DNA of 24,735 nt from Candidatus Fermentibacterota bacterium (GTDB lineage: Bacteria; Fermentibacterota; Fermentibacteria; Fermentibacterales; Fermentibacteraceae): NCBI GenBank assembly GCA_012523605.1, contig JAAYTY010000227.1, positions 1 to 24,735 on the forward strand. The letters are read 5' to 3'. The notes beneath the pieces are model-generated. The model ran no database searches and was not told the origin of the DNA. It saw only the letters and a program-made list of their open reading frames with translations. Numbering within the stretch: the stretch's first letter is position 1; each line of letters opens with the position of its first letter. Positions 7,486 through 15,557 of this stretch are shown here, piece by piece. Made by a program: the position numbers and the translations under genes.

Positions 7486-8465
7486 ACCGCGCCCCCGGCG
7501 GCCGCGGATGGCCCGGATGGGTCATTCCGCTGGCGCTCGCCTCCACACTGTTGCTGGCCGCCGTCCACAGGTGGTCGTGTTCGAAGCGGCTGGAGGAGGC
7601 CAGGCTGTCAGTGCCCGCCCTGGAGACCGTCGTCAGCTTCACGGTCGTCGCCCCCGAGGGTTCGGCCGATTCGATCCTCCAGGCCATGTCACGCCTCGTA
7701 GCGAGCCTGGACCCGGTTCTCGACTACAGGGGGCGGAACGGTCTAGGTGAGCTGAACAGGGCCGGCAGAGGCGTGCCCGAAGGCGACCTGAGGCTTCTGC
7801 TGGTCCAGGCGTTCATGCTCAGGGACGCCACCGGAGGCGCCTTCGAACCTTGCATCCTGCCGCTCGTCGGCCTCTGGGGATTCCACGACGAGCCCCGGGT
7901 GCCTTCTTCGGCGGAGATCGACTCTGCAAGGGCCCTCTGCGGACCCCGATGCTGCCGGATGGCCGGAGACACTCTCGTCCTCTCTCCGGGTTCCGGCATC
8001 GATCTCGGAGCAGTGGCGGCGGGTTTCGCGGCCGACAGGGCTTTCGATCTGGCCATGGAGTCCGGCGCCGTGGCCGCCCTCGTGGACGCCGGCGGCGAAA
8101 TACGGTGCGGCGGAGACCGTGAATGGCGGATCGCGATCAGGCATCCGAGGGAAGACGGATTCTGGGACGTTCTGGAGGTTTCCGACTGCGGAGTATCCAC
8201 CTCGGGCGACTACGAGTCCTTCGTGATGTCCGACGGCGCGAGGTTCTGCCACATCCTCGATCCGTCAACAGGCATGCCCGAGAGCGGTGTCGCCTCCGTA
8301 ACCGTGGTCGCCGGAAACTGCACGGTGGCCGACGGCCTCTCCACAGCCCTGGCCGTGGGAGGGCCGGACCTGCTGGAAATCGTTCCCGAAAGCCTCTGGA
8401 CTGGTGTGCTGTTCGTCCTGGAAACCGATTCGGGGCTCGTTGAGAGGAGGTTCGGCGTTCTGTGA
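7482..8465 (+). CDS. apbE: ApbE family FAD:protein FMN transferase
   Basis: ApbE uses FAD to attach FMN covalently to Thr/Ser of target flavoproteins, such as subunits of Rnf or Na+-NQR complexes, outside the cytoplasmic membrane. Family motifs are present: PLVGLWGF, IDLGAVAAGFAADRAFDL, VDAGGEIR, HILDPSTGMPESGVASVTV and ADGLSTALAVGG. A hydrophobic segment (WVIPLALASTLLLAAV) near the N-terminus is the membrane anchor. The start is problematic. No ATG/GTG/TTG lies just upstream of the anchor. CTG 7482 overlaps the preceding TGA and follows a GGGGGCAGGG stretch. The nearest canonical upstream start is GTG 7392, inside the previous gene. TTG 7551 would cut the anchor. No flavoprotein target is encoded nearby. 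Confidence 0.88.
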   Translation: MNRAPGGRGWPGWVIPLALASTLLLAAVHRWSCSKRLEEARLSVPALETVVSFTVVAPEGSADSILQAMSRLVASLDPVLDYRGRNGLGELNRAGRGVPEGDLRLLLVQAFMLRDATGGAFEPCILPLVGLWGFHDEPRVPSSAEIDSARALCGPRCCRMAGDTLVLSPGSGIDLGAVAAGFAADRAFDLAMESGAVAALVDAGGEIRCGGDREWRIAIRHPREDGFWDVLEVSDCGVSTSGDYESFVMSDGARFCHILDPSTGMPESGVASVTVVAGNCTVADGLSTALAVGGPDLLEIVPESLWTGVLFVLETDSGLVERRFGVL

Positions 8466-9451
8466 AGACTCCTCGATGGGTGGAGCGCGAGGGAAAGGGA
8501 TGGAGGTGCGGGCTCTGCCCGAGGGGCTGCCTCTGGACCGCGGCCTCGCCGCTGGGTGCGTGCAGGGTGCGGGGCCTGTCAGACGGGGTTCCCTCTCTCC
8601 CGGGCTGGGGAAGATGCGTCTCGCTCTCGATCGATCCTATCGAGAAGAAGCCCCTTTACCATTTCCTCCCCGGCTCGCTGATCCTCTCGACGGGGCCTGC
8701 CGGGTGCAATCTGTCCTGCATGTTCTGCCAGAACTGGGAAATCTCGCAGGGCGATCCCCGGACGCATCTCGTGATGCCCGAGGTGCTGGCGCACGCCGCG
8801 ATGGAGGACGGAAGCAGAGGGATAGCATTCACATACAGCGAGCCGGTGATCTGGTTCGAGTACATAATGGAGACCGCCACTATGGTGAAGAAGGCCGGAG
8901 GCGCAGTGGTCATGGTCTCGAACGGATACGTGAACCGGGCTCCGCTGGACGAGCTCCTCTACGTCACCGACGCCTGGAACGTGGATCTGAAGAGCTGGTC
9001 GAAGGAATTCTACGAGAGTATCTGCGGCGGGAACCGCGACACGGTGCTCGAGTCCATAAAGCGCTTAGCCCTGTCGGGGAAACACCTGGAGATAACCTTC
9101 CTCCTGATCCCCGGAAGGAACGACCGCCCGGCGGAGTGGGACGAGATGGCCCGCTGGATAGCCGGGGAGGCCGGGAGCGGCGTCCCCCTGCACATCTCCC
9201 GCTACTTCCCCAGGTATCGAATGACGGAGCCGCCGACACCGCTCTCCCTCATCTACGATGCCGTGGACGCCTTCTCCAGGCATCTGGAATTCGTCTATCC
9301 CGGCAACGTCTCGATGGAGTCGAACACCGTCTGCAGGAAGTGCGGCGCTGTTGTGGTCAGAAGGGCTGGATGGAGCGTTGACAGGACCGGTCTCTCCCGG
9401 GGCGGATGCGCCTCCTGCGGGGCTCCGACGGGAATCGTCGACAGCCTCTGA
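8462..9451 (+). CDS. amrS: AmrS-type radical SAM enzyme (AmmeMemoRadiSam system)
   Basis: The protein has the radical SAM cluster motif CNLSCMFC (Cys82, 86, 89) that holds the SAM-binding [4Fe-4S] cluster. The pattern TGPAGCNLSCMFCQNWEISQ is typical of the PflA-like AmrS family. A Cys-rich N-terminus (CGLCPRGC, Cys34) and a C-terminal pair (CRKCG...CASCG) suggest an extra metal site or zinc ribbon. Also visible are AFTYSEPVIWFEY and NVDLKSW, both typical of the family. AmrS is named for co-occurrence with AMMECR1 and MEMO proteins, and neither is in this window. Its precise reaction is not established to my knowledge. The GTG start overlaps the apbE stop (GTGA). Length 329 is normal. Confidence 0.88.
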   Translation: MKTPRWVEREGKGWRCGLCPRGCLWTAASPLGACRVRGLSDGVPSLPGWGRCVSLSIDPIEKKPLYHFLPGSLILSTGPAGCNLSCMFCQNWEISQGDPRTHLVMPEVLAHAAMEDGSRGIAFTYSEPVIWFEYIMETATMVKKAGGAVVMVSNGYVNRAPLDELLYVTDAWNVDLKSWSKEFYESICGGNRDTVLESIKRLALSGKHLEITFLLIPGRNDRPAEWDEMARWIAGEAGSGVPLHISRYFPRYRMTEPPTPLSLIYDAVDAFSRHLEFVYPGNVSMESNTVCRKCGAVVVRRAGWSVDRTGLSRGGCASCGAPTGIVDSL

Positions 9452-9821
9452 CATTCGGCGGCGCCGGCCTCTCTTCAGACCGGGCGACCTCCTGCTCGCA
9501 GCCGCCCTGGCTGGTCTGGCCGTCATCTTCTCTCGACGACCTGATCACAGCGCCCCCGACACGCTGAGGGTCTGCTGTCCGTCTGGCGAGGTTGTGATCG
9601 AGCTCCCCGCCGATACCGCGCTGTCCGTGCCGGGAAGGCTGGGGCCTGTCATGATCGAGGTTTCGGGACTCAGGGCCAGAGTGTCCGACTCGCCCTGTCC
9701 CGGTCAGTACTGCGTCATGCAGTCGTGGATTTCCGAGCCTGGCGAAGTCGTGGTCTGCGCCCCTTCCGGCGTCTGGGTGCGTCTCGAGGGCGGGGATTCG
9801 CCCGATGCGGTGAGCTACTGA
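9378..9821 (+). CDS. NusG domain II-like small membrane-anchored protein
   Basis: The recognisable part has a membrane anchor (LLLAAALAGLAVIFS) followed by an extracytoplasmic domain. The domain carries TLRVCCPSGEVVIELPAD... and the Cys-rich signature SPCPGQYCVMQSWISEPGEVVVCAPSGVWVRLEG, which matches the NusG-domain-II (PF07009-like) family, often found near apbE and electron-transfer genes. The start is uncertain. The domain frame is open well into amrS, and TTG 9378 is the nearest canonical start. An ATT at 9453, just after the amrS stop, would give a more natural length of about 122 residues. The function is unknown. Its proximity to apbE suggests a role in extracytoplasmic redox or flavinylation. 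Confidence 0.72.
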   Translation: MTGPVSPGADAPPAGLRRESSTASDIRRRRPLFRPGDLLLAAALAGLAVIFSRRPDHSAPDTLRVCCPSGEVVIELPADTALSVPGRLGPVMIEVSGLRARVSDSPCPGQYCVMQSWISEPGEVVVCAPSGVWVRLEGGDSPDAVSY

Positions 9822-9926
9822 GGCAGACATCCCGAACCAGGCGCCGTGATATGGAGACGGGAGACACCGACCGCCGGCCTTCAGCCTTGTTCCGCCTGAT
9901 GACCGCCGCCAGGCGCTCCGGTTTCT

Positions 9927-10424
9927 CTACATGAATCTCTCGAACCTGTCCTTCGAGGCCTTGCAGATCGGACAGGTGACCGGCGGCCCCGGCCTTGCCG
10001 CGAGATAGCCGCAGACCCTGCAGCGCCAGACCGGGAAGGGCAGGGAGGAGGGAGCCGGCCGAGCGTTTCCGGCCTCCGCTGATCGCCTGTCCTCCGGGCG
10101 CGGGGGGCGGCGTTCGGGAATCGGCGCCGGGCTCCCCCTCCCCGAGGCGATCTCTTCTCCAACGTAGAGCGCGCAGAAACAGGAGCCGAACTCCTCCACG
10201 TCGAGATCCCTGTAGTCGCAGGGGCAGACTATGTCCCGGTCGCCATCCGGATCGCCCGAAGCCAGCCTGCAGGGGCAGGCCATGTACCCGTAGCGCTCCT
10301 GGTTGACCAGAAGACCTTCGCACAGTCCCAGCGCAAAGGACCTGTCGGGATTGATGCGGTATCCGGCGGACTCCGCGGCTGTCTCCAGGCGCGCCAGGAG
10401 CTCCTCGGCGTCCCTAGAAGACAT
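9927..10424 (-). CDS. Ferredoxin:thioredoxin reductase catalytic subunit fused to rubredoxin-like domain
   Basis: FTR catalytic subunits use a [4Fe-4S] cluster next to a redox disulfide to pass electrons from ferredoxin to thioredoxin-like partners. Residues 1-95 carry the diagnostic cysteines CPC (50-52), CPC (67-69) and CFC (82-84), with RYGYMACPCRLASG and FGSCFCALYV as in the family. The third motif is normally CHC; the His is replaced by Phe here. A Pro/Arg-rich linker (about 96-131) leads to a rubredoxin-type knuckle, CRVCGY...CPICKASKDRFERF (Cys135, 138, 151, 154), that would bind one iron. I start at ATG 10424, which overlaps the glutaredoxin stop (ATGA). No variable FTR-alpha subunit is nearby. 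Confidence 0.88.
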   Translation of the reverse strand: MSSRDAEELLARLETAAESAGYRINPDRSFALGLCEGLLVNQERYGYMACPCRLASGDPDGDRDIVCPCDYRDLDVEEFGSCFCALYVGEEIASGRGSPAPIPERRPPRPEDRRSAEAGNARPAPSSLPFPVWRCRVCGYLAARPGPPVTCPICKASKDRFERFM

Positions 10425-10705
10425 CAGCTGAACGTCCCCCTTATCCTGTCCTCGTCGAAGCCCCTTATAACGATCGCCCCATTGATGACTATCGTCGGGA
10501 ACGACCTGGCCGGATTGACCTTCGCCATCTCGTCCATCGCCTCGTCCTGCTGGGCTCCTTTCAACTGGTCGAGATAGGCGAAGGAGTAGCCGACCCCCAG
10601 GCTGTCCAGCAGTTCCTTCGTCTTCCGGCACCAGATGCAGGTGCTGAGGGCGTAGAGCATCACATCGCCCCTGTCCGCGCCTTCGATCCTCGTCTTCTGA
10701 TACAT
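10424..10705 (-). CDS. Glutaredoxin-like thioredoxin-fold protein
   Basis: The 93-residue product has a thioredoxin fold with a CIWC active site (Cys23, Cys26), the cis-Pro motif SFPTIVI (Pro70) and a following GFDEDRI. The CxWC...LL....GV.Y....LD pattern is that of small glutaredoxin-family proteins encoded beside FTR-type reductases. It is probably the dithiol partner reduced by the FTR-rubredoxin protein translated from the same message, since their stop and start overlap. An internal ATG (Met16) could give a shorter form beginning just before the first beta strand. It lies 3 bp after the aminotransferase gene. Confidence 0.88.
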   Translation of the reverse strand: MYQKTRIEGADRGDVMLYALSTCIWCRKTKELLDSLGVGYSFAYLDQLKGAQQDEAMDEMAKVNPARSFPTIVINGAIVIRGFDEDRIRGTFS

Positions 10706-10708
10706 CCT

Positions 10709-11947
10709 CTACGCCTTCCTGCCCGGATAGACCGCCAGCCCCTTCTTCAAGATGTCCAGTGATGTGCGCATGTCCTCCTCCTTGAGGACATAGGCTATGC
10801 GGACCTCGTCCAGACCGAGGCCCGGCGTGGCGTAGAAGCCAGCGGCGGGAGCCACCATCGTCGTCCTGCCGTCCACGTTGAAGCCGGTGAGCATCCATGC
10901 CGCGAAGTCGTCGGCATCCTTCACGGGGATCCTTATCGTGGCGTAGAACGCTCCCTCGGGCTTGAGGAAGAACACCCCCTCGACGCCTTCGAGCTCCTCG
11001 ACCAGCACGTCGCGCCTGCTCTGGTATGTGTCGGATACCTTGCGGAAGTAGCTCTCGTCGAGCTTGTCGTACAGGTATGCGGCGCCGTACTGGGCCATCG
11101 TGGGCGGGCAGAGCCTGGCCTGCCCGAACTTGAGAATGCCCTCCATGACCTCGGTGTTCCTGGAGATGATGTTGCCCAGCCTCGCCCCGCAGGAGCTGAA
11201 GCGCTTGCTTATGGAGTCCATCACGATGACCTGCTCGGGGATGTTCGCGAGGTCGAGGACCGAGGCGTGCCTCCTGGCGTCGAATGTGAAGTCCCTGTAG
11301 ACCTCGTCGGCGAGGAGGAACAGATTGTGCCGCTCCACGAGCTTGGCCAGCCGCTCAAGCTCTCCGGCCTCGAGCACGGTGCCGGTGGGGTTGTTCGGAT
11401 TGCAGACAAGGACAGCCTTGGTGCGCTTGGTGAACCCGGACTCGATCTCGTCGTCAGAAGGAAGGTGGAAGCCATCCTCGACGCGAGACCTGACAGGCAC
11501 CAGAGTGATGCCCGCCATAGTTGCGAAGCCGTTGTAGTTGGTGTAGAACGGCTCGAAGCAGATGACTTCGTCGCCCTCGTCGCACACGGCCATCATCGCG
11601 AAGATCACCGCCTCGGATCCGCCCGTGGTGATCATGACCTGGTCTGAAGTGATCGCGGTGCCGAGCCTGTCGTAGTACCTGCAGATCGCTTCCCTGAGTT
11701 CGGGTATGCCCTGGCTCGGGCCGTACGCCAGCACTTCGGGGATGCGGCACTTCATGGCCTCCCAGTAGTCCGCGGGCGTAGGGATGTCGGGCTGGCCGAT
11801 ATTGAGGTGATACACTCTGATGCCGCTTTTCTTCGCGGCGTCCGCCAGTGGGTTGAGCTTTCGGATGGGTGAGGCCTGTATCAGCCTCGCGCGCCTGCTG
11901 GAAGCGGGGACGGGCACTCCATCTCCTTTCGAGGTGGTCCTCTTCAT
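10709..11947 (-). CDS. Class I/II PLP-dependent aminotransferase (aspartate aminotransferase-like)
   Basis: The protein moves amino groups between amino acids and 2-oxo acids using PLP. Conserved elements are YHLNIGQPDIPTP, YGPSQGIPELREAI, CNPNNPTG (residues 182-189), ADEVYRDF (Asp214, Tyr217), SISKRFSSCGARLG (PLP Lys248, phosphate-binding Arg256) and the C-terminal EVRIAYVL with the substrate carboxylate Arg. Length 412 is slightly long because of a 20-residue N-terminal extension. ATG 11947 is preceded by a GGAG on this strand. It is the first gene of the three-gene minus-strand run and faces the nitrilase gene across 84 bp. The amino acid substrate cannot be read from the sequence. Confidence 0.92.
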   Translation of the reverse strand: MKRTTSKGDGVPVPASSRRARLIQASPIRKLNPLADAAKKSGIRVYHLNIGQPDIPTPADYWEAMKCRIPEVLAYGPSQGIPELREAICRYYDRLGTAITSDQVMITTGGSEAVIFAMMAVCDEGDEVICFEPFYTNYNGFATMAGITLVPVRSRVEDGFHLPSDDEIESGFTKRTKAVLVCNPNNPTGTVLEAGELERLAKLVERHNLFLLADEVYRDFTFDARRHASVLDLANIPEQVIVMDSISKRFSSCGARLGNIISRNTEVMEGILKFGQARLCPPTMAQYGAAYLYDKLDESYFRKVSDTYQSRRDVLVEELEGVEGVFFLKPEGAFYATIRIPVKDADDFAAWMLTGFNVDGRTTMVAPAAGFYATPGLGLDEVRIAYVLKEEDMRTSLDILKKGLAVYPGRKA

Positions 11948-12031
11948 TGCGCTCCGGGTCTGTCTATATTCCGTCTTGCGCTGGTCGTACTCTATCCGCT
12001 CGCGGAAGGGAAGGCAATACTGACGGGAAGG

Positions 12032-12802
12032 ATGCGTGTGAGGCTGGCGGAGGTCGAGACACCCCCGGAGGGGCGCCTTCGTCTCGATAATATGCTCGAA
12101 GCGGTTTCCGTGGCTCCCGTGGTTGATCTCGTCGTGTTTCCGGAACTGTTCGCCTGCGGTTATGACCCGTTGCTGGTCGAAAGGTGCACGATCTCAGAGG
12201 CTGACGCGGCCGGGATCGGAGGCGCCTTCTCCCGGGCGTTTCCGGGCGCCTGGATCGCAGCCGGCACGTGGCCCGTTAGGCGAAGCGACGGAGCTCTGCT
12301 CAACAGGCTTCTGATCTTCTCACCGGATGATCGGCTGGCCTGTTTCTCCGACAAGGTGCACCTGTTCCGCGACATGGGCGAGGACGAGATGTTCTCTCCG
12401 GGTCTTCCCTCTGGTGTTTTCGACATGGGCGGTACGGGCGCCGGCGCGTTCGTCTGCTACGACCTCAGGTTTCCCGAGATGTCCCGGAGGCTGGCTCTTT
12501 CAGGGGCTCGCCTGATAGTCGTAACCGCCCGGTGGCCCGAGAAAAGGACGGATCTCTTCAGGTGCCTTCTGAGGGCCAGGGCCGCCGAGAACCAGGTGTT
12601 CGTCGCGGGGTGCAACGCAGGAGGCGGGCACCTCGGGGTGAGGTTCATGGGCGGCGGGGCTGTGGCCGCCCCTTCGGGGAACCTTGTCGAGGGGACGGTG
12701 GTCGCTCCCGGCGTGACGGATTACGATATCGATCTCGAAGAGGTGACTTCGGTGAGAAGAAGGATAGACTGCCTGCGGTATCTGCGCCCCGGGGTGTACT
12801 GA
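12032..12802 (+). CDS. Carbon-nitrogen hydrolase (nitrilase superfamily, amidase)
   Basis: The catalytic triad of the superfamily is visible: Glu38 (VVFPELF), Lys108 (FSDKVHLF) and Cys142 (VCYDLRFPEM). CYDLRFPE and the KVHLF context are those of the omega-amidase/NIT-like branch, which hydrolyses amides such as 2-oxoglutaramate. Omega-amidases work together with glutamine-type transaminases, so the divergent aminotransferase next door is suggestive but not proof. Length 256 is normal. ATG 12032 sits directly against a GGGAAGG Shine-Dalgarno (12025-12031). GTG 12038, in the same frame with 6 bp spacing, may be the true start. Confidence 0.87.
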   Translation: MRVRLAEVETPPEGRLRLDNMLEAVSVAPVVDLVVFPELFACGYDPLLVERCTISEADAAGIGGAFSRAFPGAWIAAGTWPVRRSDGALLNRLLIFSPDDRLACFSDKVHLFRDMGEDEMFSPGLPSGVFDMGGTGAGAFVCYDLRFPEMSRRLALSGARLIVVTARWPEKRTDLFRCLLRARAAENQVFVAGCNAGGGHLGVRFMGGGAVAAPSGNLVEGTVVAPGVTDYDIDLEEVTSVRRRIDCLRYLRPGVY

Positions 12803-12815
12803 AGGAAGGCTGGAA

Positions 12816-15182
12816 ATGAGATCTGCTCCGGTATTGCTCGCACTGGCCGCGCTGTGCGCCTCGGCGCAGGACGTGACAGTTTCCTGGTCCGTGCCGTTCG
12901 GCGACCTCGCGGTCACCGAGGGGCCCTTCGGCCAGGGCTTCTCCCTGCCGGGCTCATCCTGCCTGGCCCATCCCGGAGAACCCGCACTGCCTGCCCTGCC
13001 CCTCTATGTCGCGCTGCCCCCGGGCACCAGGGCCGTCTCCGCGACCCTCGATGACTGCGTCGAGATCCCTCTGGAGGGAACCTATGAAGTCAGGCCCATG
13101 CAGAGGGGCGTGCCCGTCTCTTGTCCGTGGGAGTTCGTGTACACCCCGCCGGATCTCCGGGCGTGGCAGAACCCCGTCGAGAGGCCTGTGATCGAGCTGA
13201 CCGGCACCGGCGGCCTGATGGGCTATCCGGTTGCACAGATAGTGTTCAGGCCGGTGGCCTGGGATCCGGCTTCGGGCATGGCTTCGCTGCGCACTTCGAT
13301 CACCTTCACCGTGCACTGCGAGCCTGCGGCCGGCGTCTCGCCGCGACGCAGGTCGGCGGGAGCCGAAGCCACGGCAGCCGAAATCGTCAAAGCCGCCGTC
13401 GTCAATCCCTGGCAGGTCGGCTCGTCGGGCGCCGTGATCGTGTCCGCCGACGAGCTCCCGTACGGCGAGTACCTCATCATCGCCCCCCAGGCCTATGCAG
13501 CCGCGTTCGAGCCCCTGGCCGAGTTCAAGACCACGATTGGCGTGCCGGCCTCGATCGTGACCGTGGAGTACATAACCGCGAACTACAGCGGGGTTGATCA
13601 GGCGCAGGAGATAAGGTTCTTCCTCAGGGACATCTACGAGGACAGCCCGCCCACCTACGTACTCCTGGGCGGTGACGCGGATCAGGTTGACGCGAGGAAC
13701 TGCTGGGCCACCGCGGAGGGTTACGTTGGGGATCCCGCCGCGGACATCTACTTCATGGACATGAACGACACCGCGGTCGGCGCCGATGCCTGGGATCACG
13801 ACGGCGACGGCACCTGGGGCGAGATAGGCCAGGACCTGATGGATTACCATCCCGACTATCTCGTGGGAAGGGCGGCCTGCGGAAGCTCATCCGAAGTCAC
13901 GATCTTCGTGAACAAGGTTCTGGACTATCAGATCCCGTCCGTTGACACACGCGACACCGATCCGTGGTACACATCCATGGGCTTCACCACTGCCATACTG
14001 TGGACCTCGCCCTACTGCCCCGGCTCCGCGGGCAAGGAGAAGGTGGACACTCTCTACACTCCGCCGGCATGGCAGCCGGTCATCAAGCACTACGAGGAGA
14101 ACGGGACGCAGAGCTATGAGCTCACCATGGCCATGCTGAACCGCGGCATGCACCTCGTGAACCACTCGGGCCACGGGAGCGAGACGCTGGTCTCCATCGG
14201 GCCCGACTACCTTCAGACCAGCGACTTCATGAGCCTGACCAACATCTCGGCGCATGGGAGGGTGAGCATCTGGAACACCATCGCGTGTCTCTCCGGCGCG
14301 TTCGACGTCACCGAGTGCCTGGCGGAAGCATGGATCAACTCGCCGGGCGGGGGCGGGTTCTGCATGATGAATACTCGCTACGGATGGGGCGAGCCTTCCG
14401 ATCCGGGCAACCAGTGGAGCGAACTGGTAGATCAGCAGTTCTTCGCTGAGTTCTTCATGGAGGACATGTACCACCTGGGCGCGGCCCACGCCATGGCGTG
14501 GGACCAGTTCGTCGCCCTGATCCCGTCGGACACCCATTACGACTGGATCGCCAAGTCGATCACCCTCTTCGGCGACCCCGAGCTGCCTATGTGGCTCCAG
14601 GAACCCGACGGCGCTCTCCAGATGTCCCTGCCGTCCTCGATCCCGGCGGGCGTCTTCCAGCTCCAGGTGACCCTGGTCGACGCGGGAGGCCCGGTGGAGA
14701 ACGGACGCATCTGCGTCCTGCAGGGAGAGTGGGATTCCCCGGCGCAGTACGTGATCGGATACACGAACTCCTCCGGTCAGGCCCTGCTGTCCCTGGACAC
14801 CCCCTCGAACCCCTCCGTCGTGAAGGTCTCTGCATGGGCCAGGAATCATGCTCCGGTGACAGTCGAGGTTCCGGTGGGTGGCACCGGAGTGCCCCGCCCC
14901 GGCTCAGGACCTGCGGAGGCATTCCTCGGAGTTCCCGTTCCTAACCCGGCCGTGTCGTCCGTGTCGTTCTCCTGGAGCGCCCCGGCGGGTTCTGCGAGGA
15001 TCGACGCATTCGACCTCTCCGGAAGGATCGTGTGGAGTTCGGAGGGCGCTCTCGAGGGCTCGGGTACGATGTGCTGGGATCTCCGCGGCTCCGACGGCTC
15101 GAGGGTTCCCGCAGGCATCTACACCCTGAGGATGACCGGGATCTCCGGCGGTGCCGTGAGACATCTCGTCGTGCTGGAGTAG
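12816..15182 (+). CDS. Secreted C25 (gingipain-type) cysteine peptidase with FlgD-like C-terminal domain
   Basis: This is a 788-residue extracellular protease. A short signal peptide (MRSAPVLLALAALCASAQ) is followed by a propeptide-like beta region (about 20-200) and the C25 catalytic domain (about 215-600). The dyad is visible: His453 in NHSGHGSETLV and Cys491 in NTIACLSGAFD. TYVLLGGDADQV and FLRDIYEDSPPTYVLLGGD are typical of the fold. After an Ig-like insert, the last 85 residues (VPNPAVSSVSFSW...FDLSGRIVWS...WDLRGSDGSRVPAGIYTLRM) form a FlgD-type Ig/sorting domain seen at the ends of many secreted FCB proteins. No type IX secretion gene is in the window. ATG 12816 follows GAAGGAAGG. Confidence 0.92.
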   Translation: MRSAPVLLALAALCASAQDVTVSWSVPFGDLAVTEGPFGQGFSLPGSSCLAHPGEPALPALPLYVALPPGTRAVSATLDDCVEIPLEGTYEVRPMQRGVPVSCPWEFVYTPPDLRAWQNPVERPVIELTGTGGLMGYPVAQIVFRPVAWDPASGMASLRTSITFTVHCEPAAGVSPRRRSAGAEATAAEIVKAAVVNPWQVGSSGAVIVSADELPYGEYLIIAPQAYAAAFEPLAEFKTTIGVPASIVTVEYITANYSGVDQAQEIRFFLRDIYEDSPPTYVLLGGDADQVDARNCWATAEGYVGDPAADIYFMDMNDTAVGADAWDHDGDGTWGEIGQDLMDYHPDYLVGRAACGSSSEVTIFVNKVLDYQIPSVDTRDTDPWYTSMGFTTAILWTSPYCPGSAGKEKVDTLYTPPAWQPVIKHYEENGTQSYELTMAMLNRGMHLVNHSGHGSETLVSIGPDYLQTSDFMSLTNISAHGRVSIWNTIACLSGAFDVTECLAEAWINSPGGGGFCMMNTRYGWGEPSDPGNQWSELVDQQFFAEFFMEDMYHLGAAHAMAWDQFVALIPSDTHYDWIAKSITLFGDPELPMWLQEPDGALQMSLPSSIPAGVFQLQVTLVDAGGPVENGRICVLQGEWDSPAQYVIGYTNSSGQALLSLDTPSNPSVVKVSAWARNHAPVTVEVPVGGTGVPRPGSGPAEAFLGVPVPNPAVSSVSFSWSAPAGSARIDAFDLSGRIVWSSEGALEGSGTMCWDLRGSDGSRVPAGIYTLRMTGISGGAVRHLVVLE

Positions 15183-15185
15183 TCC

Positions 15186-15557
15186 TTGGCACGATGCCTC
15201 CGGGTGTTGCCGGCACTGCTGGCGGCCTTGTCGCCGATGTGGTCGGGATGCGGCGGCAGGCTGGAGGATGTCGCCCGCATGCGGCAGTGCCGTTCTAACA
15301 TGAACACCCTGGCGACGGAGCAGGCGCTCTACCGGGCGACTTACGGGTGCTGGGCGGATTCGGTGGACCTGCTGGACGGCCTGGCTGGCAGAACGGAGCC
15401 TCTGTTGTGCCCCTCCTGCTCGAAAGGATACGAGATGTCCGTGGACGAGTCGGGCTACACTGTCGAGTGCCCCTCCGATAACCCGCACGGAGCGGTTGTG
15501 AACGGGACTCCGAGCTGGAGCGAGGAGCGTCCTGTTTCGAGGGGGGGGAGCTCGTGA
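15186..15557 (+). CDS. Pseudopilin-like small lipoprotein, unknown function
   Basis: The 123-residue product starts at TTG 15186, 3 bp after the peptidase gene, with a GGAG in the upstream stop region. The N-terminus (LRVLPALLAALSPMWSGCGG) is a signal peptide with a lipobox-like end. The body resembles the periplasmic part of type II secretion pseudopilins: CRSNMNTLATEQALYRATYGCWADS..., then LLCPSCSKGYEMSVDESGYTVECPSDNPHG, where such proteins carry C..N...I..A...Y....G.Y and CP..G..Y.......V.CP...HG. The pilin N-terminal helix and prepilin cleavage site are absent. The stop overlaps the next start as GTGA. Confidence 0.6.
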   Translation: MARCLRVLPALLAALSPMWSGCGGRLEDVARMRQCRSNMNTLATEQALYRATYGCWADSVDLLDGLAGRTEPLLCPSCSKGYEMSVDESGYTVECPSDNPHGAVVNGTPSWSEERPVSRGGSS

